This document shows, piece after piece, positions 14,166-28,500 of a DNA stretch of 64,000 nt. The DNA lies in NCBI GenBank assembly GCA_963965975.1, contig OZ014425.1, positions 2,989,501 through 3,053,500 of the forward strand. Direction: 5' to 3'. The DNA is from Xestospongia bergquistia (lineage: Eukaryota; Porifera; Demospongiae; Haplosclerida; Petrosiidae). Below the pieces are notes generated by a model, which did no database searches, was not told the DNA's origin, and was given only the letters and a program-made list of their open reading frames with translations. Every line of letters starts with the position of its first letter. Position 1 is the first letter of the stretch. A program made the translations under genes and the position numbers.

Positions 14166-15050
14166 CTTCTCTCAATAGTCTAAACCTTCTAAAGTCTTTA
14201 ACTTAAAGAATTTAGGGCGTTAATGCAAACTAACTTACTAAACTGTTAATAGCTGTTTATTTAGTTAGTGCCGTAAAGTCCTTTTGACTGAATAGTTTAC
14301 TTTATAAACTTCTCTCAATAGTCTAAACCTTCTAAAGTCTTTAACTTAAAGACTTTGGAGCGTTAATGCAAACTAACTTACTAAACTGTTAATAGCTGTT
14401 TATTTAGTTAGTGCCATAAAGTCCTATAGACTGAGCAGTTTACTTTATAAAATTCTCTCAATAGTCCAAACCTTCTAAAGTCTTTAACTTAAAGACTTTA
14501 GAGCGTTAATGGAAACTAACTTACTAAACTGTTAATGGCTGTTTATTTAGTTAGTGCCATAAAGTCTTTTAGACTGAGCAGTTTACTTTATAAACTTCTC
14601 TCAATAGTCTAAACCTTCTAAAGTTTTTAACTTAAAGACTTTAGAGTGTTAATGCAAACTAACTTACTAAACTGTTAATAGCTGTTTATTTAGTTAGTGC
14701 CATAAAGTCCTATAGACTGAGCAGTTTACTTTATAAAAATCTCTCAATAGTCTAAACCATCTAAAGTCTTTAACTTAAAGACTTTAGAGTGTTAATGCTA
14801 ACTAACTTACTAAACTGTTAATAGCTCTTTATCTATTTAGTGCCATAAAGTCCTTTAGATGGAACAGTTTACTTTTTAAACTTCTCTCAGTAGTCTAAAC
14901 AGTCTAAAGTCTTTAACTTTAGAGCGTTAATGCAAACTAACTTACCAATCTGTTAATAGCTGTTTATTTAGTTAGTGCCATAAAGTCCTTTAGACAGAGC
15001 CGATTATTTTATAAACTTCTCTCTATAGTCTAAACCTTCTAAAGTCTTTA
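14166..15050. repeat. Third, shortened copy of the 8.8-11.8 kb block
   Basis: The marks CCTTTTGACTGAATAG (near 14,281), GTGTTAATGCTAAC (near 14,789) and TCTCTCTATAG (near 15,020) appear in the same order as in the block at 8.8-11.8 kb. The first two are 504 bp apart instead of 790, so two monomers are missing. It follows the 8-monomer duplication directly. Confidence 0.7.
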
Positions 15051-15669
15051 ACTTGAAGACTTTAGAGAGTTAATGCAAACTAACTTACTAAACTGTTAAT
15101 GGGTATTTATTGATTTAGTGCCATAAAGTCCTTTACACTGAGCAGTTTAGTTTATAAAGTTCTCTCAATAGTCTAAACCTTCTAAAGTCTTTCACTAAAA
15201 GACTTTCGAGCGTTAATACAAACTAACTTACTAAACTGTTAATAGCTGTTTATATAGTTAGTGCCATAAAGTCCTGTAGACTGAGTAGTTTATTTGATAA
15301 AATTCTCTCAATAGTCTAAACCTTCTAAAGTCTTTAACTTAAAGACGCTAAGGCGTTAATGCAAACTAACTTACTAAACTGTTAATAGCTGTTTATTTAG
15401 TTCGTGCCATAAAGTCCTTTAGACTGAGCAGTTTACTTTATAAAAATCTCTCAATAGTGTATACATTCTGAAGTCTTTAAATTAAAGACTTTATAGCGTT
15501 AATGCAAACTAACTTACTAAACTGTTAATAGCTGTTTATTTAGTTAGTGCCATAAAGTCCTTTAGACTGAGAAGTTTACTTTATAAGCTTCTCTAAATAG
15601 TCTAAACCTTCTAAAGTCTTTAACTTAAAGACTTTAGAGCGTTAATGCAAACTAACTTACTAAACTGTT

Positions 15670-18600
15670 AATAGCTGTTTATTAAGTTAGTGCCATAAAT
15701 TCCTTTAGACTGAGCAGTTTACTTTATAAACTTCTCTCAATTGTCTAAACCTTCTAAAGTCTTTAACTTAACAACTTTAGAGCGTTAATGCAAACTAACT
15801 TACTAAACTGTTAATAGCTGTTTATTTAGCTAGTGCCATAAAGTCCTGTAGACTGAGCAGTTTACTTTATAAAAACCTCTCAATAGTGTAAACATTCTGA
15901 AGTCATTAACTTAAAGACTTTAGAGCGTTAATGCAAACTAACTTACTAAACTGTTAATAGCTGTTTATTTAGTAAGTGCCATAGAGTCCTTTAGACGGAG
16001 AAGTTTACTTTATAATCTTCTCTAAATAGTCTAAACCTTCTAAAGTCTTTAACTTAACGACTTTAGAGCGTTAATGCAAACGAACTACTAAACTGTTAAT
16101 AGCTGCTTATTAAGTTAGTGCCATAAAGTCCTTTAGACTGAGCAGTTTACTTTATAATCTTCTCTCAATAGTCTAACCCTTCTAAAGTCTTTAACTTAAA
16201 GACTTTAGAGCGTTAATGCAAACTAACTTACTAAATTGTTATTTGCTGTTTGTTTAGTTAGTGCCATAAAGTCCTTTAGAATGAGCAGTTTACTTTATAA
16301 ACTTCTCTCAATAGTCTAAAGCTTCTAAAGTTTTTAACTTAAAGACTTTAGAGCGTTAATGCAAACTAACTTACTAAACTGTTAATAGCTGTTGATTTAG
16401 TTAGTGCCATAAAGTCCTTTAGACTGAGCAGTTTACTTTATTAACTCCTCTCAATATTCTAAATCTACTAAAGTCGATAACTTAAAGACTTTAGAGCGTT
16501 AATGCAAACTAACTTACTAAACTGTTAATAGCTGTTTATTTAGTTAGTGCCATAAAGTCCTTTAGACTGAGCAGTTTACTTTATAAACTTCTCTCAATAG
16601 TCTAAACTTTCTAAACGCTTTAACTTAAAGACTTTAAAGCGTAAATGCAAACTAACTTACTAAACTGTTATTAGCTGTTTATTTAGTTAGTGCCATAAAG
16701 TCCTTTAGACTGAGCAGTTTACTTTATAAATTTCTCTCAATAGTCTAAACCTTCTAAAGTCTTTATCTTAAAGACTTTACAGCGTTAATGCGAACTAACT
16801 TACTAAACTGTTAATAGCTGTTTATTTAGTTAGTGCCATAAAATCCTTTAGATTGAGCAGTTTAGTTTATAAACTTCTCTCAATAGTCTAAACCTTCTAA
16901 AGTCTTTATCTTAAAGAGTTTAGAGCGTTAATGCAAACAAACTTACTAAACTGTTAATAACTGTTTATTTAGTTAGTGCCATAAAGTCCTTTAGACTAAG
17001 CAGTTTACTTTATAAACTTCTCTCAATAGTGTAACCCTTCCAAAGTCTTTACCATAAAGACTTTAGAGCGTTAATGCAAACTATCTTACTAAACTGTTAA
17101 TAGCTCTTTATTTAGTTAGTGCCATAAAGTCCTTTAGACTGAGCAGTTTACTTCATAAACTTCTCTCAATAGTCTAAACATTCTAAAGATTTTAACTTAA
17201 TGACTTTAGAGCGTTAATGCAAACTAACTTACTAAACTGTTGATAGCTGTTTTTTTAGTTAGTGCGATGAAGTCCTTTAGACTGAGAAGTTTACTTTATA
17301 AAGTTCTCTCAATAGTCTAAACCTTCTAAAGTCTTTAACTTCAAGACTTTAGTGCGTTAATGCGAACTGACTTACTAAACTGTTAATAGCTGTTTATTTA
17401 GTTAGTGCCATAAAGTCCTATAGACTGAGCAGATTACTTTATAAAATTCTCTCAACAGTCTAAACCGTCTAAAGTCTTTAACTTAAAGACTTTAGAGCGT
17501 TAATGCAAACTAAGTTACTAAACTGTTAATAGCTGTTTACTTAGTTAGTGCCATAAAGTCCTTTAAACTGAGCAGTTTATTTTATAAACTTCTCTCAATA
17601 GTCTAAACATTCTAAAGTCTTTAACTTAAAGACTTTAGAGCGTTAATGCAAACTAACTTACTAAACTGTTAATAGCTGTTTATTTATTTAGTGCCGTAAA
17701 GTCCTATAGACTGAGCAGTTTACTTTATAAAAATCTCTCAATAGTCTAAACCTTCTAATGTCTTTAACTTAAAGACTTTAGAGCGTTTATACAAACAAAC
17801 TTACTAAACTGTTAATAGCTGTTTATTTAGTTAGTGCCATAAAGTCCTGTAGACTGAGCAGTTTATTTTATAAACTTCTTTCAATAGTCTAATCCTTCTA
17901 AAGTCTCTAACTTTAAGACTTTAGAACGTTATTGCAAAATAACACACTGAACTGTTAATGGCTGTTTGTTTACTTTGTGCCATAAAGTCCTTTAGACTGA
18001 GCAGTTTACTTTATGAAGTTCTCTTAATAGTCTAAACCTTCTAAAGTCTTTACCTTAAAGACTTTAGAGCGTTAATGCAAACTAACTTACTAAACTGTGA
18101 ATAGCTGTTTATTTAGTTAGTGCCATAAAGTCCTATAGATTGAGCAGTTTACTTTATAAAATTCTCTCATTAGTCTAAACCTTCTAAAGTCTTTAACTTA
18201 AAGACCTTAGAACGTTAATGCAAACTAACTTACTAAACTGTTAATAGCTGTTTATTTAGTTAGTGCCATAAAGTCCTTTAGACTTAGTAGTTTACTTTAT
18301 AAACTTCTCTCAATAGTCTAAATCTTCTAAAGTCTTTAACTTAAAGATATTAGAGCGTTAGTGCAAACTAACTTACTAAACAGATAAAAGCTGTTTATTT
18401 AGTTAGTGCCATAAAGTCCTATAGACTGAGCAGTTTACTTTATAAAAATCTCTCAATAGTCGAAACCTTCTAAAGTCTTTAACTTAAAGACTTTAGAGCG
18501 TTAATACAAACAAACTTACTAAACTGTTAATAGCTGTTTATTTAGTTTGTGCCATAAAGACCTGTAGACTGAGCAGTTTATTTTATAAACTTCTCTCAAT

Positions 18601-21600
18601 AGTCTAATCCTTCAAAAGTCTCTAACTTTAAGTTTTTAGAGCGTTAATGCAAACTAACTTACTAAACTGTTAATAGCTGTTTATTTGCTTAGTTCCATAA
18701 AGTCCTTTAGACTGAGCAGTTTACTTAATAAACTTCTCTCAATATTCTTTACCTTCTAAAGTCTTTAACTTAAAGACTTTAGAGTGTTAATGCAAACTAA
18801 CTTACTAAACTGTTAATAGCTGTTTATTAAGTTAGTGCCATAAATTCCTTTAGACTGAGCAGTTTACTTTATAAACTTCTCTCAATTGTCTAAACCTTCT
18901 AAAGTCTTTAACTTAAAGACTTTAGAGCGTTAATGCAAACTAACTTACTAAACTGTTAATAGCTGTTTATTTAGCTAATGCCATAAAGTCCTGTAGACTG
19001 AGCGGTTTACTTTATAAAAACCTCTCAATAGTGTAAACATTCTGAAGTCATTAACTTAAAGACTTTAGAGCGTTAATGCAAACTAACTTACTAAACTGTT
19101 AATAGCTGTTTATTTAGTAAGTGCCATAGAGTCCTTTAGACGGAGAAGTTTACTTTATAATCTTCTCTAAATAGTCTAAACCTTCTAAAGTCTTTAACTT
19201 AACGACTTTAGAGCGTTAATGCAAACTAACTACTAAACTGTTAATAGCTGTTTATTAAGTTAGTACCATAAAGTCCTTTAGACTGAGCAGTTTACTTTAT
19301 AATCTTCTCTCAATAGTCTAACCCTTCTAAAGTCTTTAACTTAAAGACTTTAGAGCGTTAATGCAAACTAACTTACTAAATTGTTATTTGCTGTTTGTTT
19401 AGTTAGTGCCATAAAGTCCTTTAGAATGAGCAGTTTACTTTATAAACATCTCTCAATAGTCTAAAGCTTCTAAAGTTTTTAACTTAAAGACTTTAGAGCG
19501 TTAATGCAAACTAACTTACTAAACTCTTAATAGCTGTTGATTTAGTTAGTGCCATAAAGTCCTTTAGACTGAGCAGTTTAATTATTAATTCCTCTCAATA
19601 TTCTAAACCTACTAAAGTCGATAACTTAAAGACTTTAGAGCGTTAATGCAAACTAACTTACTAAACTGTTAATAGCTGTTTATTTAGTTAGTGCCATAAA
19701 GTCCTTTAGACTGAGCAGTTTACTTTATAAACTTCTCTCAATAGTCTAAACTTTCTAAACGCTTTAACTTAAAGACTTTGGAGCGTAAATGCAAACTAAC
19801 TTACTAAACTGTTAATAGCTGTTTATTTAGTTAGTGCCATAAAGTCCTTTAGACTGAGCAGTTTACTTTATAAATTTCTCTCAATAGTCTAAACCTTCTA
19901 AAGTCTTTATCTTAAAGACTTTACAGCGTTAATGCGAACTAACTTACTAAACTGTTAAAAGCTGTTTATTTAGTTAGTGCCATAAAATCCTTTAGCTTGA
20001 GCAGTTTAATTTATAAACTTCTCTCAATAGTCTAAACCTTCTAAAGTCTTTATCTTAAAGAGTTTAGAGCGTTAATGCAAACAAACTTACTAAACTGTTA
20101 ATAACTGTTTATTTAGTTAGTGCCATAAAGTCCTTTAGACTAAGCAGTTTACTTTATAAACTTCTCTCAATAGTGTAAACCTTCCAAAGTCTTTACCATA
20201 AAGACTTTAGAGCGTTAATGCAAACTAACTTACTAAACTGTTAATAGCTCTTTATTTAGTTAGTGCCATAAAGTCCTTTAGACTGAGCAGTTTACTTCAT
20301 AAACTTCTCTCAATAGTCTAAACATTCTAAAGATTTTAACTTAATGACTTTAGAGCGTTAATGCAAACTAACTTACTAAACTGTTAATAGCTGTTTTTTT
20401 AGTTAGTGCCATAAAGTCCTATAGACTGAGCAGTTTACTTTATATAGTTCTCTCAATAGTCTAAACTTTCTAAAGTCTTTAACTTCAAGACTTTAGAGCG
20501 TTAATGCGAACTAACTTACTAAACTGTTAATAGCTGTTTATTTAGTTAGTGCCATAAAGTCCTATAGACTGAGCAGATTACTTTATAAAATTCTCTCAAT
20601 AGTCTAAACCGTCTAAAGTCTTTAACTTAAAGACTTTAGAGCGTTAATGCAAACTAACTTACTAAACTGTTAATAGCTATTTATTTAGTTAGTGCCATAA
20701 AGTCCTTTAGACTGAGCAGTTTACTTTATAAACTTCTCTCAATAGTCTAAACATTCTAAAGTCTTTAACTTAAAGACTTTAGAGCGTTAATGCAAACTAA
20801 CTTACTAAACTGTTAATAGCTGTTTATTTATTTAGTGCCGTAAAGTCCTATAGACTGAGCAGTTTACTTTATAAAAATCTCTCAATAGTCTAAACCTTCT
20901 AAAATCTTTAACTTAAAGACTTTAGAGCGTTTATACAAACAAACTTACTAAACTGTTAATAGCAGTTTATTTAGTTAGTGCCATAAAGTCCTGTAGACTG
21001 AGCAGTTTATTTTATAAACTTCTTTCAATAGTCTAATCCTTCTAAAGTCTCTAACTTTAAGACTTTAGAGCGTTATTGCAAAATAACACACTGAACTGTT
21101 AATAGCTGTTTACTTACTTTGTGCCATAAAGTCCTTTAGACTGAGCAGTTTACTTTATAAAGTTCTCTTAATAGTCTAAACCTTCTAAAGTCTTTACCTT
21201 AAAGACTTTAGAGCGTTAATGCAAACTAACTTACTAAACTGTTAATAGCTGTTTATTTAGTTAGTGCCATAAAGTCCTATAGATTGAGCAGTTTACTTTA
21301 TAAAAATCTCTCATTAGTCTAAACCTTCTAAAGTCTTTAACTTAAAGACGTTAGAGCGTTAATGCAAACTAACTTACTAAACTGTTAATAGCTGTTTATT
21401 TAGTTAGTGCCATAAAGTCCTTTAGACTTAGCAGTTTACTTTATAAACTTCTCTCAATAGTCTAAACCTTCTAAAGTCTTTAACTTAAAGACATTAGAGC
21501 GTTAATGCAAACTAACTTACTAAACTGTTAAAAGCTGTTTATTTAGTTAGTGCCATAAAGTCCTATAGACTGAGCAGTTTACTTTATAAAAATCTCTCAA

Positions 21601-21965
21601 TAGTCTAAACCTTCTAAAGTCTTTAACTTAAAGACTTTAGAGCGTTAATACAAACAAACTTACTAAACTGTTAATAGCTCTTTATTTAGTTAGTGCCATA
21701 AAGACCTGTATACTGAGCAGTTTATTTTATAAACTTCTCTCAATAGTCTAATCCTTCAAAAGTCTCTAACTTTAAGATTTTAGAGTGTTAATGCAAACTA
21801 ACTTACTAAACTGTTAATAGCTGTTTATTTGCTTAGTTCCATAAAGTCCTTTAGACTGAGCAGTTTACTTTATAAACTTCTCTCAATATTCTTTACCTTC
21901 TAAAGTCTTTAACTTAAAGACTTTAGAGTGTTAATGCAAACTAACTTACTAAGCTGTTAATAGCT
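15670..21965. repeat. Tandem duplication of a 22-monomer block (3,145 bp)
   Basis: ATTAAGTTAGTGCCATAAAT recurs at 15,681 and 18,826, CCTCTCAATAGTGTAAAC at 15,876 and 19,021, and AATATTCTTTACC at 18,741 and 21,885, an offset of 3,144-3,145 bp. The copies are about 15,670-18,815 and 18,816-21,965. They differ by scattered substitutions, so this duplication looks older than the 1.4-kb ones. Confidence 0.87.
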
Positions 21966-23820
21966 GTTTATTTAGTTAGTGCCATAAAGTCCTATAGACT
22001 GAGCAGTTTACTTTATAAAATTCTCTCAATAGTCTAAACTTTCTAAAGTCTTTAACTTAAAGACTTTAGAGCGTTAATGGCAACAAACTTACTAAACTGT
22101 TAATAGCTGTTTATTTAGTTAGTGCCATAAAGTCCTTTAGACTGAGCAGTTTACTTTATAAACTTCTCTCAATAGTCTAAACCTTCTAAAGTCTTTAACT
22201 TAAAGACTTTAGAGCGTTAATGCAAACTTACTTACTAAACTGTTAATAGCTGTTTATTCAGTTAGTGCCATAAAGTCCTATTGACTGAGCAGTTTACTTT
22301 ATAAAAATCTCTCAATAGTCTAAACCTTCTAAAGTCTTTAACTTAAAGACTTTAGAGAGATAATGCAAACTATCTTACTAAACTGTTAATAGCTGTTTAT
22401 TTAGTTGGTGCCATAAAGTCCTTTAGATTGAACAGTTTACTTTATAACCTCTCTCAGTAGTCTAAACCATCTAAAGTCTTTAACTTTAGAGCGTTAATGC
22501 AACTAACTTACTAACCTGTTAATAGCTGTTTATTTATTTAGTGCCATAAAGTCCTTTAGACTGAGCAGTTTCTTTATAATGTTCTCTCAATAGTCTAAAC
22601 CTTCTAAAGTCTTTAACTTAAAGACTTTAGAGCGTTAATACAAACTAACTTACTAAACTGTTAATAGCTGTTTATTTAGTTAGTGCCATAAAGTCCTGTA
22701 GACTTAGTAGTTCATTTTATAAACTTCTCTCAATAGTCTAAACCTTCTAAAGTCTTTAACTTAAGGACTCTAGAGCGTTAATGCAAACTAACTTACTAAA
22801 CTGTTAATAGCTGTTTATTTAGTTAGTGCCATAAAGTCCTTTAAATTGAGCAGTTTACTTTATGAAAATCTCTCAATAGTGTAAACCTTCTAATGTCTTT
22901 AACTTAAAGACTTTAGAGCGTTAATGCAAACTAACTTACTAAACTGTTAATAGCTGTTTATTAAGTTAGTGCCATAAAGTCCATTAGACTGAGCAGTTTA
23001 CTTTATAAACTTCTCTCAATTGTCTAAACCTTCTAAAGTCTTTAACTTAAAGACTTTAGAGCGTTAATGCAAACTAACTTACTAAACTGTTAATGGCTGT
23101 TTATTTAGCTAGTGCCATAAAGTCCTTTAGACTGAGCAGTTTACTTTATAAAAATCTCTCAATAGTGTAAACGTTCTGAAGTCTTTAACTTAAAGACTTT
23201 AGAGCGTTAATGCAAACTATCTTATTAAACTGTTAATAGCTGTTTATTTAGAAAGTGCCATAAAGTCCTTTAGACTAAGAAGTTTACTTTATAATCTTCT
23301 CTAAATAGTCTAAACCTTCTAAATTTTTTAACTTAAAGACTTTAGAGCGTTAATGTAAACTAATTACTAAACTGTTAATAGCTGTTTATTTAGTTAGTAC
23401 CATAAAGTCCTTTAGACTGGGCAGTTTACTTTATAAACTTCTCTCAATAGTCTAAACTTTCTAAAGTCTTTAACTTAAAGACTTTAGAGCGTTAATGCAA
23501 ACTAACTTACTAAATTTTTAATTGCTGTTTGTTTAGTTAAAGCCATAAAGTCCTTTAGAATGAGAAGTTTACTTTATAAACTTCTCTCAATAGTCTAAAC
23601 CTTCTAAAGTCTTTAACTTAAAGACTTTAGAGCGTTAATGCAAACTAACTTACTAAACTGTTAATAGCTGTTTATTTAGTTAGTGCCATAAAGTCCTTTA
23701 GACTGAGCAGTTTACTTTATTAACTTCTCTCAATATTCTAAACCTACTAAAGTCGATAACTTAAAGACTTTAGAGCGTTAATGCAAACTAACTTACTAAA
23801 CTGTTAATAGCTGTTTATTT

Positions 23821-25536
23821 AGTTAGTGCCATAGAGTCCTTTAGACTGAGCATTTTACTTCATAAACATCTCACAATAGTCTAAACCTTCTAAAGGCTTT
23901 TACTCAAAGACTTTAGAGCGTAAATGCAAACTAACTTACTAAACCGTTAATAGCTGTTTATTTAGTTAGTGCCATAAAGTCCTTTAGACTGAGCAGTTTA
24001 CTTTATAAACTTCTCTCAATAGTCTAAACCTTCTAAAGTCTTTATCTTAAAGACTTTACAACGTTAATGCGAACTAAAATACTAAACTGTTAATAGCTGT
24101 TTATTTAGTTAGTGCCATAAAGTCCTTTAGTCTGAGCAGTTTAATTTATAAACTTCTCTCAATAGTCTAAACCTTCTAAAGTCTTTAACTTAAAGAGTTT
24201 AGAGAGTTAATGCAAACTAACTTACTAAACTGTTAATAGGTGTTTATTTAGTTACTGCCATAAAGTCCGTTAGACTGAGCAGTTTACTTTATAAAATTCT
24301 CTCAATAGTCTAAACCTTCTAAAGTCTTTAACTTAAAGACTTTATAGCGTTAATGCAAAGTAACTTACTAAACTGTTAATAGCTGTTTATTTAGTTAGTG
24401 CCATAAAGTCCTGTAGACTAAGCAGTTTACTTTATAAACTTCTCTCAATAGTCTAAACCTTCTAAAGTCTTTAACTTAAAGAGTTTAGAGCGTTAATGCA
24501 AATTAACTTACTAAACTGTTAATAGCTGTTTATTTAAATAGTGCAATAAAGTCCTTTAGACTGAGCAGTTTACTTTATAAACTTCTCTCAATAGTCTAAA
24601 CCTTCTAAAGTCTTTAACTTAAAGACTTCAGAGCGTTAATGCAAACTAACTTACTAAACTGTTAATAGCTGTTTATTTAGTTAGTGCCATAGAGTCCTTT
24701 AGACTGAGCATTTTACTTCATAAACTTCTCACAATAGTCTAAACCTTCTAAAGGCTTTTACTCAAAGACTTTAGAGTGTAAATGCAAACTAACTTACTAA
24801 ACCGTTAATAGCTGTTGATTTAGTTAGTGCCATAAAGTCCTTTAGACTGAGCTGTTTACTTTATAAACTTCTCTCAATAGTCTAAACCTTCTAAAGTCTT
24901 TATCTTAAAGACTTTACAACGTTAATGCGAACTAAATTACTAAACTGTTAATAGCTGTTTACTTAGTTAGTGCCATAAAGTCCTTTAGACTGAGCAGTTT
25001 AATTTATAAACTTCTCTCAATAGTCTAAACCTTCTAAAGTCTTTAACTTAAAGACTTTATAGCGTTAATGCAAACTAACTTACTAAACTGTTAATAGCTG
25101 TTTATTTAGTTAGTGCCATAAAGTCCTGTAGACTAAGCAGTTTACTTTATAAACTTCTCTCAATAGTCTAAACCTTCTAAAGTCTTTAACTTAAAGAGTT
25201 TAGAGCGTTAATGCAAATTAACTTACTAAACTGTTAATAGCTGTTTATTTACATAGTGCCATAAAGTCCTTTAGACTGAGCAGTTTACTTTATAAACTTC
25301 TCTCAATAGTCTAAACCTTCTAAAGTCTTTAACTTAAAGACTTTAGAGCGTTAATGCAAACTAACTGACTAAACTGTTAATAGCTGTTTATTTAGTTAGT
25401 GCCGTAAAGTCCTTTATACTGAGCAGTTTACTTTATAAACTTCTCTCAATAGTCTAAACCTTCTAAAGTCTTTATCTTAAAGACTTTTGAGCGTTAATGC
25501 AAACTAACTTACTAAACTGTTAGTAGCTGTTAATTT
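23821..25536. repeat. Tandem duplication of a 6-monomer block (858 bp)
   Basis: A monomer with ATAGAGTCC, GCATTTTACTTCATAAAC and AAAGGCTTTTACTCAAAG starts at 23,821 and again at 24,679, exactly 6 x 143 bp later. The following monomers share CTTTACAACGTTAATGCGAAC and other marks in the same order. Confidence 0.82.
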
Positions 25537-28500
25537 AGTTAGTGCCATAAAGTCCTTTAGACTGAGCAGTTTACTTTATAAACTTCTCTCAATAGTCTAA
25601 CCCTTCTAAAGTCTATAACTTAAACACTTTAAAGTGTTAATGCAAAATAACTTACTAAACTGTTAATAGCTGTTTATTTAGTTAGTGCCATAAAGTTCTT
25701 TAGACTTTAGCAGTTTACTTTATAAAAACCTCTCAATAGTCTAAACCTTCTAAAGTCTTATCTTAAAGACTTTAGAGCGTTAATGGAAACGAACTTACTA
25801 AACTGTTAATAGCTGTTTGTTTAGTTAGTGCCATTAAGTACTTTAGACTGAGCAGTTTACTTTATAAAAATCTCTCAATAATCTAAACCTTCTAAAGTCT
25901 TTAACTTAAAGACTTTAGAGCGTTAATGCAAACTAACTTACTAAACTGTTGATAGCTGTTTATTTAGTTAGTGCCATAAAGTCCTTTAGACTGAGCAGTT
26001 TACTTTATAAAATTCTCTCAATAGTCTAAACCTTCTAAAGTCTTTAACTTAAAGACTTTAGAGCGTTAATGCAAACTAACTTACTAAACTGTTAATAGCT
26101 GTTTATTTAGTTAGTGCCATAAAGTCCTTTAGACTGAGCAGTTTACTTTATAAAAGTCTCTCAATAGTCTAAAACTTCTAAAGTCTTTAACTTAAAGACT
26201 TTAGAGCGTTAATGCAAAGAAACTTATTAAACTCTTAATAGCTGTTTACTTAGTTATTGCCATAAAGTCCTGTAGACTGAGCAGTTTATTTTATAAACTT
26301 CTCTCAATAGTCTAAACCTTCTAAAGTCTCTAACTTAAAGACTTTAAAGCGTTAATGCAAACTAATTTACTAAACTTTTAATAGCTGTTTATTTACTTAG
26401 TGCCATAAAGTCCTTTAGACTGAGCAGTTTACTTTATAAACTTCTCTCAATAGTCTAAACCTTCTAAAGTCTTTAACTTAAAGACTCTAGAGCGTTAATG
26501 CAAACTAACTTACTAAACTGTTAATAGCTGTTTATTTAGTTAGTGCCATAAAGACCTATAACTGAGCAAATTACTTTATAAAATTCTCTCAATAGTCTAA
26601 ACCTTCTAAAGTCTTTAACTTAAAGACTTTAGAGCGTTAATGCAAACTAACTTACTAAACTGTTAATAGCTGTTTATTTAGTTAGTGCCATAAAGTCCTT
26701 TAGACTGAGCAGTTTACTTTATAAACTACTCTCAATAGTCTAAACCTTCTAAAGTCTTCAACTTAAACACTTTAGAGCGTTAATGCAAACAAACTTACTA
26801 AACTGTTAATAGCTGTTTATTTAGTTAGTGCCATAAAGTCCTATAGACTGAGCAGTTTACTTTATAAAAATCTCTCAATAGTCTAAACCTTCTAAAGTCT
26901 TTAACTTAAAGACTTTAGAGCGTTAATGCAAACTAACTTACTAAACTGTTAATAGCTGTTTATTTAGTTAGTGCCATAAAGTCCTTTAGACTGAGCAGAT
27001 TACTTTATAAACTTCTCTCAGTAGTCTTCACCATCTAAAGTCTTTAACTTAAAGACTTTGGAGCGTTAATGCAAACTAACTTACTAAACTGTTAATAGCT
27101 GTTTATTTAGTTAGTGCCATAAAGTCCTTTAGACTGAGCAGTTTATATTATAAACTTCTCTCAATAGTCTAAACCTTCTAAAGTCTTTAACTTGAAGACT
27201 TTAGAGCATTAATGCAAACTAACTTACTAAACTGTTAATAGCTGTTTATTTAGTTAGTGCCATAAAGTCCTTTAGACTGAGCAGTTTACTTTGTAAAATT
27301 TTCTCAATAGTCTAAACCTTCTAAAGTCTTTAACTTAAAGACTTTAGAGCGTTAATGCAAACTAACTTACTAAACTGTTAATAGCTGTTTATTTAGTTAG
27401 TGCCACAAAGTCCTGTAGACTGAGCAGTTTATTTTATAAACTTCTCTCAATAGTCTAAACCTTCAAAAGTGTATAACATTAAGACTTTAGAGCGTTAATG
27501 CAAACTAACTTACTAAACTGTTAATAGCTGTTTATTTAGTTAGTGCCATAAAGTCCTTTATACTGAGCAGTTTACTTTTTAAACTTCTCTCAATAGTCTA
27601 AACCTTCTAAAGTCTTTAACTTAAAGACTTTAGACCGTTAATGCAAACTATCTTACTAAACTGTTAATAGCTGTTTATTTAGTTAGTGCCATAAAGTCCT
27701 AGAGACTGAGCAGTTTACTTTATAAAATTCTCTCAATAGTTTAAACATTCTAAAGTCTTTAACTTAAAGACTTTAGAGCGTTAATGTAAACTAACTTACT
27801 AAATTGTTAATAGCTGTTTATTTAGTTAGTGCCATAAATGTCCAGTAGACTGAGCAGTTTATTTTATAAAATTCTCTTAATAGTCTAAACCTTCTAAAGT
27901 GTCTAACATTAAGACTTTAGAGCGTTAATGCAAACTAAGTTACTAAACTGTTAATAGCTGTTTATTTAGTTAGTGCCATAAAGTCCTTTAGACTGAGCAG
28001 TTTATTTTATAAACTTCTCTCAATAGTCTAAACCTTCTAAAGTCTTTAACTTAAAGACTTTAGAGCGTTCACGCAAACTAACTTACTGAACTGTTAATAG
28101 CTGTTTATTTAGTTAGTGCCATAAAGTCCTTTAGACTGAGCAGTTTACCTTGTAAAATTCTCTCAATAGTCTAAACCTTCTAAAGTCTTTAACTTAAAGA
28201 CTTTAGAGCGTTAATGCAAACTAACTTACTAAACTGTTAATAGCTGTTTATTTAATTAGTGCCATAAAGTCCTTTAGACTGAGCAGTTTATTTTATAAAC
28301 TTCTCTCAATAGTCTAAACCTTCTAAAGTCTTTAACTTAAAGACTTTAGAGCGTTAACGCAAACTAACTTACTGAACTGTTAATAGCTGTTTATTTAGTT
28401 AGTGCCATAAAGTCCTTTAGACTGAGCAGTTTACTTTATAAACTTCTCTCAATAGTCTAAACCTTCTAAAGTCTTTAACTTAAAGAGTTTAGAGCGTTAA